A stretch of 64,000 bases of DNA from Cellulosimicrobium funkei. Lineage in GTDB: Bacteria > Actinomycetota > Actinomycetes > Actinomycetales > Cellulomonadaceae. A program made the position numbers and the translations under genes. Below are positions 33,446 through 41,888 of the stretch, one piece after another. Below the pieces are notes generated by a model. That model had not been told where the DNA came from, made no database searches, and saw only the letters and a list, made by a program, of their open reading frames with translations. The DNA is taken from NCBI RefSeq assembly GCF_001019615.1, contig NZ_JNBQ01000002.1, positions 310,001-374,000 of the forward strand, given 5' to 3'. Within the stretch, counting starts at the first letter, position 1. Every line of letters begins with the position of its first letter.

Positions 33446-34195
33446 TCAGGCTGCCTGCGCGGCGAGCCAGTCCTCCAGGCGCGTCCCGAAGATCTGCGCA
33501 CCGTCCACGGCCACGAGCGTGCGGTCCTCGATCAGCGCCCCGAAGTACGGCGCGTCGTCCGCCGTGACGACCTCGCGCCCGTCGCCCTGCGCCGCGAGCG
33601 TCCGGCGCACGAGGTCGCCGATCGCGAGGACCTCCGGGCCGGCGATCTCGACGTCGCCCACGGGCTCCCCGGCGGCGATCCGCGCGACGGCGGTCGCGAC
33701 GTCCTCGGCGGCGATCGGCTGGATCGACGCCGACGACACCCGCACGGTGTCCCCGTGCGCGGCCGTGCCGATGATCGCGGGGGTGAACTCGAAGAACTGG
33801 GTCGCGTGGACGAGCGAGTACGGCACTCCCGACTCGCGGACGACGCGCTCCTGCTCGGCCTTGCCGTGGAAGTAGCCGATGCCCTGCGGGCGGTCGGTGC
33901 CCACGATGGTGAGCGCGACGTGGTGGCGGACGCCCGCCGCCTTCTCCGCCGCGACGAGGTTCGCGGTCGACGTGGCGAAGTACTCCCGGACCTCGTCGGG
34001 GACGTACGACGGCGCCTGGGTGGTGTCGACGACGACGTCGGCGCCGGCCAGCGCCTCCGTCAGCCCTGCGCCGGTGTACGCGTCGACGCCCGTGCGGCGT
34101 GATGCGGCGACGGCGTCGTGCCCGTGCGCGGTGAGCTTCTCGACGACGCGCGAGCCGACGTGCCCGGTGCCGCCGACGACGATGATGCGAGCCAT
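33446..34195 (-). CDS. NmrA/atypical-SDR NAD(P)-binding protein
   Basis: The 249-residue protein has the atypical-SDR motif IIVVGGTGHVGSRVVEKL (residues 4-21) and the patterns GADVVVDTTQAPS, HHVALTIVGTDRPQG, YFHGKAEQERVVRESGVPYSLVHATQFFEF. These features fit NmrA-like or quinone/flavin reductase-like proteins. GGGAGG precedes ATG at 34195. It is flanked on both sides by hairpins, so it is probably a single transcription unit. No operator of the regulon is seen at its promoter. Confidence 0.85.
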   Translation of the reverse strand: MARIIVVGGTGHVGSRVVEKLTAHGHDAVAASRRTGVDAYTGAGLTEALAGADVVVDTTQAPSYVPDEVREYFATSTANLVAAEKAAGVRHHVALTIVGTDRPQGIGYFHGKAEQERVVRESGVPYSLVHATQFFEFTPAIIGTAAHGDTVRVSSASIQPIAAEDVATAVARIAAGEPVGDVEIAGPEVLAIGDLVRRTLAAQGDGREVVTADDAPYFGALIEDRTLVAVDGAQIFGTRLEDWLAAQAA

Positions 34196-34251
34196 GTGGT
34201 GCCTCCCTGAGATCGGTGGATGCGGGTGCATCCTCCTCAGGTCGACCGGGA

Positions 34252-34282
34252 GTCGCGCCGGGCTGTGACGGCCGGGCGCGAC
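34252..34282. terminator. Hairpin after the GntR gene
   Basis: GTCGCGCCGGGC (34252-34263) and GCCGGGCGCGAC (34271-34282) pair with one mismatched region. It lies just past the stop of the GntR gene. Confidence 0.5.
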
Positions 34283-34306
34283 GCGCCACCGGCGGGCGGC
34301 GCGGGC

Positions 34307-34993
34307 TCAGGCCCCGACGGCGGGCTCCGCCTCGTCCTCGGTGTGGCTCGCGAGGCGGGCTGCGGCCTCGCCGATGTGCTCGGCCATGACGCGCTGCGCC
34401 GCCTCCGGGTCGCCGCCCGCGATGGCGTCGACGATGAGCTCGTGGGTGCGGGCGTGCGCGACGCGCGCCTCGGGCTCGAGCGCGGCGTTCGCGGCGCGCA
34501 GGAAGCCGGTGATGCGGCTGCGGAGCTGCGCGTTGAGCGTCATGAGCATGCGGTGGTCGGCCATCTCCCAGAGCTGCTCGTGGAAGCGCCGGTCGAGCTC
34601 GAAGACGCGCGCGTTGCTGCCCTTCTCCGCCGCCTGGACCATCTGCTGCACGGTCTTGCGCAGCCTCGCCTCCTTGGCGGGGTCCCACGCGTCCTGGACC
34701 CGCACGACGGCGAACTGCTCGAGCAGCGTGCGCAGGCTCGAGATCTCCTCGAGGTCGCGGCTCGTGAGGGCGGCGACCCGCGCGCCGCGGTGCGGGAGAC
34801 GCTCGACGAGGCCCTCCTGCGTGAGCCGCGTGAGCGCCTCGCGGACGGGGATGTGGCTCGTGCCGAGGCGCTCGGCGAGCTTGCGCTCGACGAGCCGCTC
34901 GCCCGGCGCGAGGTCGCCGCTGAAGATCGCCTCGCGCAGCTCGACCGTCACCCGGTCGGCGACGTTCTGGTCCGGCACGCTCTTGAGCGCCAT
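34307..34993 (-). CDS. GntR-family (FCD domain) regulator, likely controller of the TGCTATAGCA regulon
   Basis: A 228-residue FadR-type GntR protein. The winged helix is at residues 10-72 (DRVTVELREAIFSGDLAPGERL, ERKLAERLGTSHIPVREALTRL) and the all-helical FCD effector domain at about 80-215, with the metal-ligand pattern FELDRRFHEQLWEM, ARTHELIVDAI and VMAEHIGEAAARL. CGGAGAAG precedes ATG at 34993. It is divergent from the ceramidase-like gene, and a perfect TGCTATAGCA palindrome lies between them. FCD proteins usually repress sugar-acid or carboxylate catabolism and are released by a pathway intermediate. It is the only GntR gene here, so linking it to all seven palindromes is a strong inference. 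Confidence 0.92.
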   Translation of the reverse strand: MALKSVPDQNVADRVTVELREAIFSGDLAPGERLVERKLAERLGTSHIPVREALTRLTQEGLVERLPHRGARVAALTSRDLEEISSLRTLLEQFAVVRVQDAWDPAKEARLRKTVQQMVQAAEKGSNARVFELDRRFHEQLWEMADHRMLMTLNAQLRSRITGFLRAANAALEPEARVAHARTHELIVDAIAGGDPEAAQRVMAEHIGEAAARLASHTEDEAEPAVGA

Positions 34994-35104
34994 GGCTTCT
35001 CCGTGGTGTCGTGGGGGCGGCGGGCTCGGATCGTCGTCGGTCGGACGCCCCGAAGGATAGCGGCCACGGCGCCGTCCCTGGTCGGACGTGTCGACCGAGC
35101 AACA

Positions 35105-35114
35105 TGCTATAGCA
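35105..35114. promoter_or_regulatory. TGCTATAGCA operator (ceramidase-like operon / gntR)
   Basis: Perfect palindrome TGCTATAGCA, 29 bp upstream of the ceramidase-like ATG and 112 bp upstream of gntR. It could control both divergent units and mediate autoregulation. Confidence 0.85.
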
Positions 35115-35143
35115 TCGGCACTCCCGAGCCCAGAGGAGGTGCG

Positions 35144-36787
35144 ATGGTCGCCCTGCACACGCGGGCCCCCGTCCCCGCGTTCGTCGGCCTGGCGGGCGTC
35201 GCCGTCCGCGACGTGACACCCGCCCCGGGCATCCGGGCGCGCAACTGGGGCCCGGCGGACTGGGACGTCTCCGAGGGCGCGCACCGCGCCATGACGCTCA
35301 CGGCGGTCGCGCTCGCCGAGGAGCGCACCCCGGCCGACGGCGCCTCCGACCCGCTCGTCCTCGTGACGGTCGACGGCACGTGGTGGCGCCGGGTCGACGA
35401 CGAGGCGACGCTGCGCACGACCGTCCTCGACGCGACCGGCCTGCCCGTCGAGCGCCTGCTCGTCTCGCTCTCCCACACGCACGCCGGGCCCGTCCTGTGC
35501 TCGGGCGACGCCGACCTCCCGGGCGGCGACCGCGGCGTCGCGTACCTGCGCGACCTCGCGCGCGCCGCGGCCGACGCCGCCGTGGAGGCGATCGCGTCGC
35601 TCCGACCCGCGACCCTCGAGTGGACGACCGGGCGCTGCGGCCTCGCGTCCAACCGCGAGGCGCTGCTCGACGGCTGCGCCGGCGGGGACGCGGGGACCGT
35701 CGCGGGAAGCGCCCCGCGCCCGCTTGTCGGCTTCAACCCCGACGCCGGCACCCCACGCTCGCCCGGCGCCGACCTCGCGGACGACACGGTCGTCGTCGGG
35801 CGCCTCACGACGCGCCCCGCCCTCGGCGCCCCGGACACCCGGCCCGACGGCGTCGCGCCCGAGGGCGACCCCGTCACCCTCGCCACGATCGTCAACTACG
35901 CGTGCCACCCGACGACGCTCGCCTGGCAGAACCGGCTCGTCTCGCCCGACTACGTGGGCGCCATGCGCGACCTCGTCGAGCGCGAGACGGCCGCCCCCGT
36001 CGCGTTCCTCCAGGGCGCGTCGGGCGAGCTCGCCCCGCGCGAGCAGTACACGGGCGACACCGCCGTGGCCGACCGGCACGGCACGTCGCTCGGCCACGCC
36101 GTGCTCGCGGCGCTCGCCGAGCTCCCGCCGCCGGGCACGGAGCTCGAGCTGACCCACGTCGTCGAGTCCGGCGCGCCGCTCGCCGTGTGGGAGCCCGCGC
36201 CGTCGGCCGCGCTCCCCGGCATCGGCGTCGGCACCGGCACCGACGCCCGTCCCGACGCCCGCACGCTCGCCGCCGTGGAGGAGCCCGTCACGCTCGACCT
36301 GCGCGACCTCCCGACGTGGGACGAGCTCGAGGCCGAGTGGGCGAGCATCGACCCCCGCTCTCGCGAAGAGCGCCTGCGCCGCGCCCGCAACCTGCGCGAC
36401 GGCTACGTCACCGGCCCCACCGTCCAGCACCCCACGTGGGTGTGGCGCGTGGGCGAGGCGCTGCTCGTCGCGCACCCCGGCGAGGCGTACTCGCGCCTCC
36501 AGCGCACGGTGCGCGCCCACGCCGGGGCGCGGCCCGTCGTCGTCGCGAACCTCACCAACGGCCCTGGCTTCGTCTACCTGCCCACGCGCGAGGCGTACGA
36601 CGTCGGCGCCTACCAGGCCTGGCAGTCGCCGCTCGCGCCGGGCTCGCTCGAACGCCTGGAGCGGCACGCGTGCGCCGTCGTCGACGACGTGCTCGCCGCC
36701 ACCGCGGCCTGGCCCCCCGGCGCGGTCGCACCACCGCACGCCGCACCCGCGACCCCGATCCGTCCCGTCCCCGAGGAGGACCAGTGA
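35144..36787 (+). CDS. Neutral/alkaline ceramidase-like hydrolase (cytoplasmic)
   Basis: The 547-residue product shows the N-terminal domain of neutral ceramidase-like hydrolases: VGLAGVAVRDVTPAPGI at the start, the zinc-site motif VSLSHTHAGPVL (about 105-116) and IVNYACHPTTLAW (about 250). It has no signal peptide and lacks the C-terminal domain of true ceramidases. Its position as first gene of a sugar-acid operon makes a lipid substrate unlikely; amide or ester removal from a decorated sugar is a reasonable guess. A GAGGAGGT site 5 nt before ATG at 35144 fixes the start. The stop overlaps the next GTG by 3 nt (GTGA). Confidence 0.82.
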   Translation: MVALHTRAPVPAFVGLAGVAVRDVTPAPGIRARNWGPADWDVSEGAHRAMTLTAVALAEERTPADGASDPLVLVTVDGTWWRRVDDEATLRTTVLDATGLPVERLLVSLSHTHAGPVLCSGDADLPGGDRGVAYLRDLARAAADAAVEAIASLRPATLEWTTGRCGLASNREALLDGCAGGDAGTVAGSAPRPLVGFNPDAGTPRSPGADLADDTVVVGRLTTRPALGAPDTRPDGVAPEGDPVTLATIVNYACHPTTLAWQNRLVSPDYVGAMRDLVERETAAPVAFLQGASGELAPREQYTGDTAVADRHGTSLGHAVLAALAELPPPGTELELTHVVESGAPLAVWEPAPSAALPGIGVGTGTDARPDARTLAAVEEPVTLDLRDLPTWDELEAEWASIDPRSREERLRRARNLRDGYVTGPTVQHPTWVWRVGEALLVAHPGEAYSRLQRTVRAHAGARPVVVANLTNGPGFVYLPTREAYDVGAYQAWQSPLAPGSLERLERHACAVVDDVLAATAAWPPGAVAPPHAAPATPIRPVPEEDQ

Positions 36788-37581
36788 CCACCCCCGCCCC
36801 CGACGCCCCGCGCGTCCCGCTCGCCGTCGTCACCGGGGGAGCGGCCGGCATCGGCCGCGCCGTCGCCGAGCGCCTCGCGGCCGACGGGTTCCGCGTCGTG
36901 TGCGCGGACGTCGTGCAGCACGACCTCCCCGCGCTCGACCTCGGCGCCGTCCCCGACGCGCCCGGGCTCGTGTGGGCCCCGCTCGACGTCACGGACCACG
37001 CCGCCGTGCGCGCCGCGTTCGACGACCTCGCCGACGCGTTCGGCGGGATCGACGCGCTCGTCAACAACGCGGGCATCCAGCGCCACCGCGCGCTCGAGGA
37101 CCTCACCTGGGACGAGTGGTCGGCCGTCGTGGACGTCAACCTGCACGGTGTCTTCGCGTGCCTCCAGGCCGCGGGTCGACACATGCTCGCGGCGGGTCGT
37201 GGTGCCGTCGTCAACATCTCGTCCGTCTCGGCCCGCGGCTCCGCGGGACGGGCGCCCTACTCCACCACCAAGGCCGCCGTCATCGGGCTCACCGCGACCG
37301 CGGGCGCCGAGTGGGCCGCGCGCGGCGTGCGGGTCAACGCCGTCGCCCCCGGGTACATCGACACGGGCGTGTTCCGCCAGGGCGTCGCGCAGGGCACGCT
37401 CTCGGAGGAGACGATCCTCGCGCGCATCCCCGCGCGCCGGCTGGCCCAGCCGGAGGAGATCGGCAACGCGGTGAGCTGGCTCGTGTCCGACCAGGCCGCG
37501 TACATGGTCGGCCAGACCGTCTACGTCGACGGCGGGTTCCTCGTCGACTACGGCGTGCCGCTCGCGAAGAAGCCGGAGTGA
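36784..37581 (+). CDS. SDR oxidoreductase 1
   Basis: A 265-residue classical short-chain dehydrogenase. NAD(P) motif VTGGAAGIGRA (16-26), NNAG at 94-97, catalytic Ser146/147, Tyr159 and Lys163 (APYSTTKAAV), PGYIDTGVF and the C-terminal VDGGFLVDYG. It may oxidise the sugar at C1 or the 2-keto-3-deoxy acid at C4 in a non-phosphorylative route. Its GTG overlaps the upstream stop, and its stop overlaps the next GTG, so the four genes 35144-39736 are one coupled operon. Confidence 0.92.
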   Translation: MTTPAPDAPRVPLAVVTGGAAGIGRAVAERLAADGFRVVCADVVQHDLPALDLGAVPDAPGLVWAPLDVTDHAAVRAAFDDLADAFGGIDALVNNAGIQRHRALEDLTWDEWSAVVDVNLHGVFACLQAAGRHMLAAGRGAVVNISSVSARGSAGRAPYSTTKAAVIGLTATAGAEWAARGVRVNAVAPGYIDTGVFRQGVAQGTLSEETILARIPARRLAQPEEIGNAVSWLVSDQAAYMVGQTVYVDGGFLVDYGVPLAKKPE

Positions 37582-38900
37582 GCGTGGGGCCCGCCGCGCG
37601 CGTCGTCGCCGTCCGGACCGCGACGACGGTCGTCCCGCTGCCGCAGCCGCTGCGCCTGGGCGCGATGACCGTCGAGCGGCGCGAGTACGTCGGCGTGCGC
37701 GTCATCGCCGACACGGACGACGGCCGCACGGTCGCCGGGGAGTCGTACGCGCTCACGCGCGAGGCACCCATGGCCGAGCTTGTCGACCGGCTCGTCGCCC
37801 CGCACGTGGTGGGTCGGGAGGTCGTCGCGTCCGACGGCATCGCCGCGCGCGAGAGCGTCGGCGCCGCCTGGGACGCGGCCCTGCGCGGGTCTGCGATCGT
37901 CGGCCGCGTCGGCCTCGTGCGGCGCGCGATCGGCCTGGTCGACGTCGCGCTGTGGGATCTCGCGGGCCGGCTCGCCGGGCGTCCCGTCTGGTCCCTGCTC
38001 GACGACGGCGCGGACCTCGCCGGGTCCGCAGAGCCCGGTGTCGGCGACGACACGGACGTTCCGTCACGTGCCGTGGCCGGGAGTCCCCGCGACGTCTCAT
38101 CCGGGGCGGCCGTCGCTGTGCCACGCCCCGCGATCATCGTCGCCGCGTACCCGACGCCGGGCCGCACCGCGCGCGACGTCGCGGACGAGGTGCTCGCGCA
38201 CGCGCGCGCCGGGTGGCCGCTGCTGAAGATCTCGCGCTCGCCCGACCGTGCGCTCATGCGCGACCTGCTCGCGATCCTGCGCGCCGAGCTGCCCGACGTC
38301 ACGGGCCGGCCGACCGTCGCGGGGCGCAGCGGCGTCGTCGTCGACGTGGGCTTCGGCTGGCGCGACGCGGACGAGGCGCTCGCGGACCTCGACGCGTGGG
38401 GTGTCACGGGCGCGGCGGGACAGCCCGGCGACGCCGAGCCCGCGCTCGCGTGGCTCGAGGACCCGCTGCTCCCCGAGGACGCGGTCGGCGCCGCGCGCGT
38501 GCGCGACGCGTCCGGGCTCCCGCTCTCCGTCGGTGACGAGGTGACCGACCCCGAGGTCTTCGCGCACCTGGCGATGCTGGGCGCGCTCGACGTGCCGCGC
38601 GTCGACGTCGTCGCGATCGGCGGCATCACGGTCGCCGACCCGCTCGTGCGCGCGTGGGCCGCGCGCGGCATGGTGGTCTCCAGCCACGTGTACCCGGAGG
38701 TGAGCGTGCACCTCGGCGGCGCGGCGGGCATCGGCGTCGAGACGTTCGACCGCACACCCGCGGGCAACCCGTACGACCCCGCGCCGCTGCTCGTGCGCGG
38801 CGGCCCGGTGTTCGACGGCGGCCACGCCACCCCGCCCGACGCGCCCGGCCTGGGCTTCACGCTCGACCCCGACCGCTTCGACCTGGAGGCACCCTCGTGA
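37578..38900 (+). CDS. Enolase-superfamily (mandelate racemase type) sugar-acid dehydratase-like protein
   Basis: The 440-residue protein resembles enolase-superfamily acid-sugar dehydratases, which remove water to give 2-keto-3-deoxy acids. Likely residues: K217 in PLLKISRS, metal ligands D256 (VVDVGFG), E294 (WLEDPLLPED) and D320/E321 (SVGDEVTDPE), and base H370 (VVSSHVYPEVSVHL). Odd points: the usual KxK motif reads KIS, and an acidic insert of about 45 residues (141-185) separates the capping domain from the barrel. The substrate cannot be read from the sequence; the FAH and SMP-30 proteins nearby suggest an L-fuconate- or galactonate-like acid. Overlapping stop/start on both sides. Confidence 0.85.
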   Translation: MSVGPAARVVAVRTATTVVPLPQPLRLGAMTVERREYVGVRVIADTDDGRTVAGESYALTREAPMAELVDRLVAPHVVGREVVASDGIAARESVGAAWDAALRGSAIVGRVGLVRRAIGLVDVALWDLAGRLAGRPVWSLLDDGADLAGSAEPGVGDDTDVPSRAVAGSPRDVSSGAAVAVPRPAIIVAAYPTPGRTARDVADEVLAHARAGWPLLKISRSPDRALMRDLLAILRAELPDVTGRPTVAGRSGVVVDVGFGWRDADEALADLDAWGVTGAAGQPGDAEPALAWLEDPLLPEDAVGAARVRDASGLPLSVGDEVTDPEVFAHLAMLGALDVPRVDVVAIGGITVADPLVRAWAARGMVVSSHVYPEVSVHLGGAAGIGVETFDRTPAGNPYDPAPLLVRGGPVFDGGHATPPDAPGLGFTLDPDRFDLEAPS

Positions 38901-39736
38901 CCGGACCCGCAGCCGGACCCGCGAACAAGCACCGCAGCGTCGTCGTCACCGGCAGCGGCAAGGGCATCGGCCGCGCCGTGGCGGCGCGCCTCACCGCCGA
39001 CGGGTGGACCGTCGTCGGGCTGGAGCGCACCCCGGGCTCAAGGACGGTCGAGGAGGGGGTGTGCGCCGCCGTCGTGCTGGGGGACTCCCGTGACCGCGAG
39101 ACCCACCGCGAGGCGGCGCGGGCCGCGCGCGACCTCGCACCGCTCGCCGGATGGGTCAACAACGCGGGCATCACCGTCCGCACGCCGCTGCACGCGCTCG
39201 CCGACCCGGAGCGGGCAGCACGGGTCGAGCAGGACGCGCGCGACGTCGTCGAGATCAACGGTCTCGGCTACCTGTGGGGCTGCGCCGCTGCCGTCGAGGC
39301 GTTCACCGACCAGGTGAGCGGCGGGTCGATCGTCAACACCGGCTCGATCCACGGCCGCGCGGCGTTCGCCGACCACGCCGCCTACGAGCTGACCAAGGGC
39401 GGCATCGACGCGCTCGCGCGGTCCGTCGCCGTGACGTACGGGCGGTACGGCATCCGCGCCAACACCGTCGCGCCGGGCGGGGTGCGCACCCCGCACCTCG
39501 ACGCGCAGATCGCCCGCGCCGCCGACCCGGCCGCCGAGGAGCGCGCGCTCGCGGAGGGACCGCCGCTCGGGCGCATCGCCGAGTCCGCGGAGATCGCCGC
39601 GCTCGTCGCGTTCCTGCTCTCCGACGAGGCGGGCTACGTCTCCGGCCAGTCGATCGCCGCCGACGGCGCCTGGACCGCGTCGTTCGGCAACCCGCCCCAC
39701 GACCCCGACCTCGACGCGCGCTACGGCCTCGCCTGA
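38897..39736 (+). CDS. SDR oxidoreductase 2
   Basis: A 279-residue classical SDR: NAD(P) motif VTGSGKGIGRA (17-27), VNNAG (87-91), Ser150, Tyr163 and Lys167 (AAYELTKGGI), then RANTVAPGGVRTPHLD. It is the last gene of the operon starting at 35144 (GTGA overlap with the dehydratase-like gene). It probably acts on a step next to the dehydratase, for instance oxidation of 2-keto-3-deoxy acid to the diketo acid. The 3' end overlaps the convergent quinone-reductase-like gene by 16 nt. Confidence 0.9.
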   Translation: MTGPAAGPANKHRSVVVTGSGKGIGRAVAARLTADGWTVVGLERTPGSRTVEEGVCAAVVLGDSRDRETHREAARAARDLAPLAGWVNNAGITVRTPLHALADPERAARVEQDARDVVEINGLGYLWGCAAAVEAFTDQVSGGSIVNTGSIHGRAAFADHAAYELTKGGIDALARSVAVTYGRYGIRANTVAPGGVRTPHLDAQIARAADPAAEERALAEGPPLGRIAESAEIAALVAFLLSDEAGYVSGQSIAADGAWTASFGNPPHDPDLDARYGLA

Positions 39737-40413
39737 CCTGCGGCCAGGACGCCGCGCCGGCGGAGGTGCTCGTCCTTCGCGCGGCGCGGGGTCCGGTCGG
39801 GTGCGGCGAAGGAGACGCCGATCTCGCGTGCACGGCGGAGCCCCGCGTCGCGGTTCGGCGCGTTGTGCTCGCCCTCGACGTCGTAGACGAGGTGGCTCTC
39901 CACGTCGTCCAGCCCGCAGTAGGCGAACGTCCCGACGTCGATCTGCGTGCGCATGGCGTCGTCGTACCCGTACTTCTCGTAGGTCCGCCGGGTGGACCCG
40001 CCCACGCCGAGCACGGCGGTCGGGACGGCGCGCAGGAGCGAGCTCAGCGGCTCCCGGCCGCGGTCTTGGACCCCGCTCCCGTACTGGTAGGCCCAGCCGC
40101 CCGTGAAGACGCGCTCGATCCAGCCCTTCATGAGGGCGGGCATCCCCCACCAGTACACGGGGAAGACGAACGCGAGCCGGTCCGCCGCCTCGACGCGCGC
40201 GTGCATCTCGGCGATCTCCGGCGGCACCGGGCCGCCCCAGAAGTGGGCGTGGTCCTCCGGCGTGAAGCGAGGGTCGAACTCCTCCCGGTGCAGGTCGAGG
40301 ACGTCGACGTCGTGCCCGGCGGCGCGGAACGGCTCGTGGAACGCCTCCATGACGGCAGCCGGGTAGGAGTCGGCGACCGGGTGGGCGAAGACGGTCAGGA
40401 GTCGTGAGGTCAT
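39721..40413 (-). CDS. NAD(P)H:quinone oxidoreductase-like flavoprotein (MdaB/NQO type)
   Basis: The 230-residue product has the flavodoxin-like fold of NQO/MdaB enzymes: LLTVFAHPVADSYPAAVMEAF (FMN/FAD phosphate loop), FVFPVYWWGMPALMKGWIERVFTGGWAYQYG and a C-terminal basic tail. It reduces quinones or nitro compounds with NAD(P)H. AGAGGT lies 13 nt before ATG at 40413, which is longer than usual. The TetR gene upstream on the same strand (40470) and the palindrome at 41008 suggest it is TetR-controlled and inducible by electrophiles. Confidence 0.9.
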   Translation of the reverse strand: MTSRLLTVFAHPVADSYPAAVMEAFHEPFRAAGHDVDVLDLHREEFDPRFTPEDHAHFWGGPVPPEIAEMHARVEAADRLAFVFPVYWWGMPALMKGWIERVFTGGWAYQYGSGVQDRGREPLSSLLRAVPTAVLGVGGSTRRTYEKYGYDDAMRTQIDVGTFAYCGLDDVESHLVYDVEGEHNAPNRDAGLRRAREIGVSFAAPDRTPRRAKDEHLRRRGVLAAGQARP

Positions 40414-40469
40414 GGGTTCATCCACCTCTCTCTCGGGGGGTGCGGGCGGTGCGCCCGTCGCCACGCCGG

Positions 40470-40994
40470 TCAGCCGGCGAGGCGCACGAGCGCCGTCGCG
40501 GCGGCGCGCGCCGCGACGAGCGCGTCGCCACCGCGGTAGGACGCGGCCGAGACGGCGCCTTCGAAGAGCACGAGGACCTGCTCGGCGAGCAGCTCGTCCT
40601 CCCGGTCGAGGTCGTCGACGACGGCCCGCCGGACGAGGGCGACGAGCCGGTCGCGGTAGTCCGCGACGGCCGTGACGACACCGGGGACGTCCCCGCCGGT
40701 CTCGGCCAGCGCCCGCAGGAACAGGCAGCCACGGGCGCCCTCCGAGACCGTCCACGCCGCGAGGGTCGAGAACAGCGCGTCCACGCCTCGGACGTCGAAC
40801 GCCGCGAAGAACCTCTCGGCACGGGCGCTCAGGACCGCCGCGACGAGACCGTCCTTGCTGCCCAGGTGCTTGTACAGCGTCCGGGAGGAGACGCCTGCCT
40901 CCTGCGTGAGTTGGTCCATCCCCGTCGCGGCGAAGCCGCGCCGGTCGAAGACCCGCTCGGAGCTCAGGACGATGCTCGCCCGCGTCGTGCTCAT
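40470..40994 (-). CDS. TetR-family regulator
   Basis: A 174-residue TetR protein, with DNA-binding domain at residues 5-50 (SIVLSSERVFDRRGFAATGMDQLTQEAGVSSRTLYKHLGSKDGL). The C-terminal helices hold the ligand pocket. It is encoded 57 bp upstream of the quinone-reductase-like gene on the same strand, and AACGATCGTT lies 14 bp upstream of its start, so it most likely represses itself and the reductase gene. Confidence 0.9.
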   Translation of the reverse strand: MSTTRASIVLSSERVFDRRGFAATGMDQLTQEAGVSSRTLYKHLGSKDGLVAAVLSARAERFFAAFDVRGVDALFSTLAAWTVSEGARGCLFLRALAETGGDVPGVVTAVADYRDRLVALVRRAVVDDLDREDELLAEQVLVLFEGAVSAASYRGGDALVAARAAATALVRLAG

Positions 40995-41004
40995 CGCTCC
41001 AACG

Positions 41005-41020
41005 TACAACGATCGTTTTA
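41005..41020. promoter_or_regulatory. TetR-type operator
   Basis: TACAACGATCGTTTTA, with the perfect core palindrome AACGATCGTT at 41008-41017, overlaps the TetR gene promoter. Confidence 0.75.
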
Positions 41021-41103
41021 CCTCCGCGACCCGTCGCGGAGTGACGCGCGACGCGCGACCCGAGCGGGAGGGCGGCGAGGCGCGGGAGCGTCGTGATCGC
41101 TCG

Positions 41104-41472
41104 TCATCGGACGGACGGGTCGACGGCGCCGCGTGCTGGTGACGGGTGTCGGTAGTCCCGCGGGAGAGGCTCCCACGGGCCCCACCCGTCGTCGTCGCAT
41201 CGGCAGCGGAACCACCGCTCGTCGTCGGCGGCGAGCTCGCCGGGGACCCTGGGAGGCGGATCCGTCGGCGTCCAGCGACCCTGGATCTGCTTCTTGTGGA
41301 ACCCGGCCTCACGGATGCGTCGTCGCGCATGGTCAGCGTCCGCCGCGCGACACAGGTACAGGCCGGTCCAGGAGTCGGCCCCGGCGTCGAGCACGGAGAC
41401 GCCGTACACCCCGGCGCCCTCCGGGCGGTGACGCGACCTGATCTCGACGCGTGTCGGTCGCGGCCTGGTCAT
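41104..41472 (-). CDS. Hypothetical protein
   Basis: A 122-residue soluble basic protein (MTRPRPTRVEIRSRHRPEG...) ending with a WFRCRCDDDGWGPWEPLPRDYRHPSP tail that holds CxC and several Trp. No family recognised. There is no clear ribosome site before ATG at 41472, so start and reality are moderately sure. Confidence 0.5.
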   Translation of the reverse strand: MTRPRPTRVEIRSRHRPEGAGVYGVSVLDAGADSWTGLYLCRAADADHARRRIREAGFHKKQIQGRWTPTDPPPRVPGELAADDERWFRCRCDDDGWGPWEPLPRDYRHPSPARGAVDPSVR

Positions 41473-41499
41473 GACCAGGAGTCTGCCAGGGGCGCGACG

Positions 41500-41832
41500 T
41501 CAGCCCTTGACCATGCTCGCGCGGGTGATGAGGCCGTCGCGGACCTCGAACGTCGCGATGGTCTCGCCGGTGCCGTTCGAGGCCGTGACGAGCTCGCGCG
41601 CGACGAGCCAGCGGTCGCCGAACGTCACGGACGCGTCGATGACGCAGTGCAGCGCGGTGTCCTCGAACCGGCTCGCGTAGAACGCGCGAAGGGCGTCGCG
41701 ACCGACGATCGGCTCGGGGGTCACGCCGCTCACGACGGCGTCGGGTGCGTAGGTCGCGCAGAAGCCGTCGAGGTCGCGGACGTTGAACGCGTCGACCTGG
41801 GCGGTGACGACGGCGGACGGGGACGTGCTCAT
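41500..41832 (-). CDS. SnoaL/NTF2-fold protein in the regulon
   Basis: The 110-residue product (VVTAQVDAFNVRDLDGFCATYAPDAVVSG, GRDALRAFY, VARELVTASNGTGETIATFEVRDG) has the compact NTF2-like fold of small isomerase- or polyketide-cyclase-like proteins. A perfect GAGGAGG lies 5 nt before ATG at 41832. It follows the SDR at 41889 with a 56-bp gap, so both are probably expressed from the operator-bearing promoter at 42709. The ligand is unknown. Confidence 0.82.
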   Translation of the reverse strand: MSTSPSAVVTAQVDAFNVRDLDGFCATYAPDAVVSGVTPEPIVGRDALRAFYASRFEDTALHCVIDASVTFGDRWLVARELVTASNGTGETIATFEVRDGLITRASMVKG

Positions 41833-41888
41833 GGGTGCCTCCTCGGGCAGGGGTGGGCGAGTGTCGCGGCGGACCGGTGGACCGGCGG

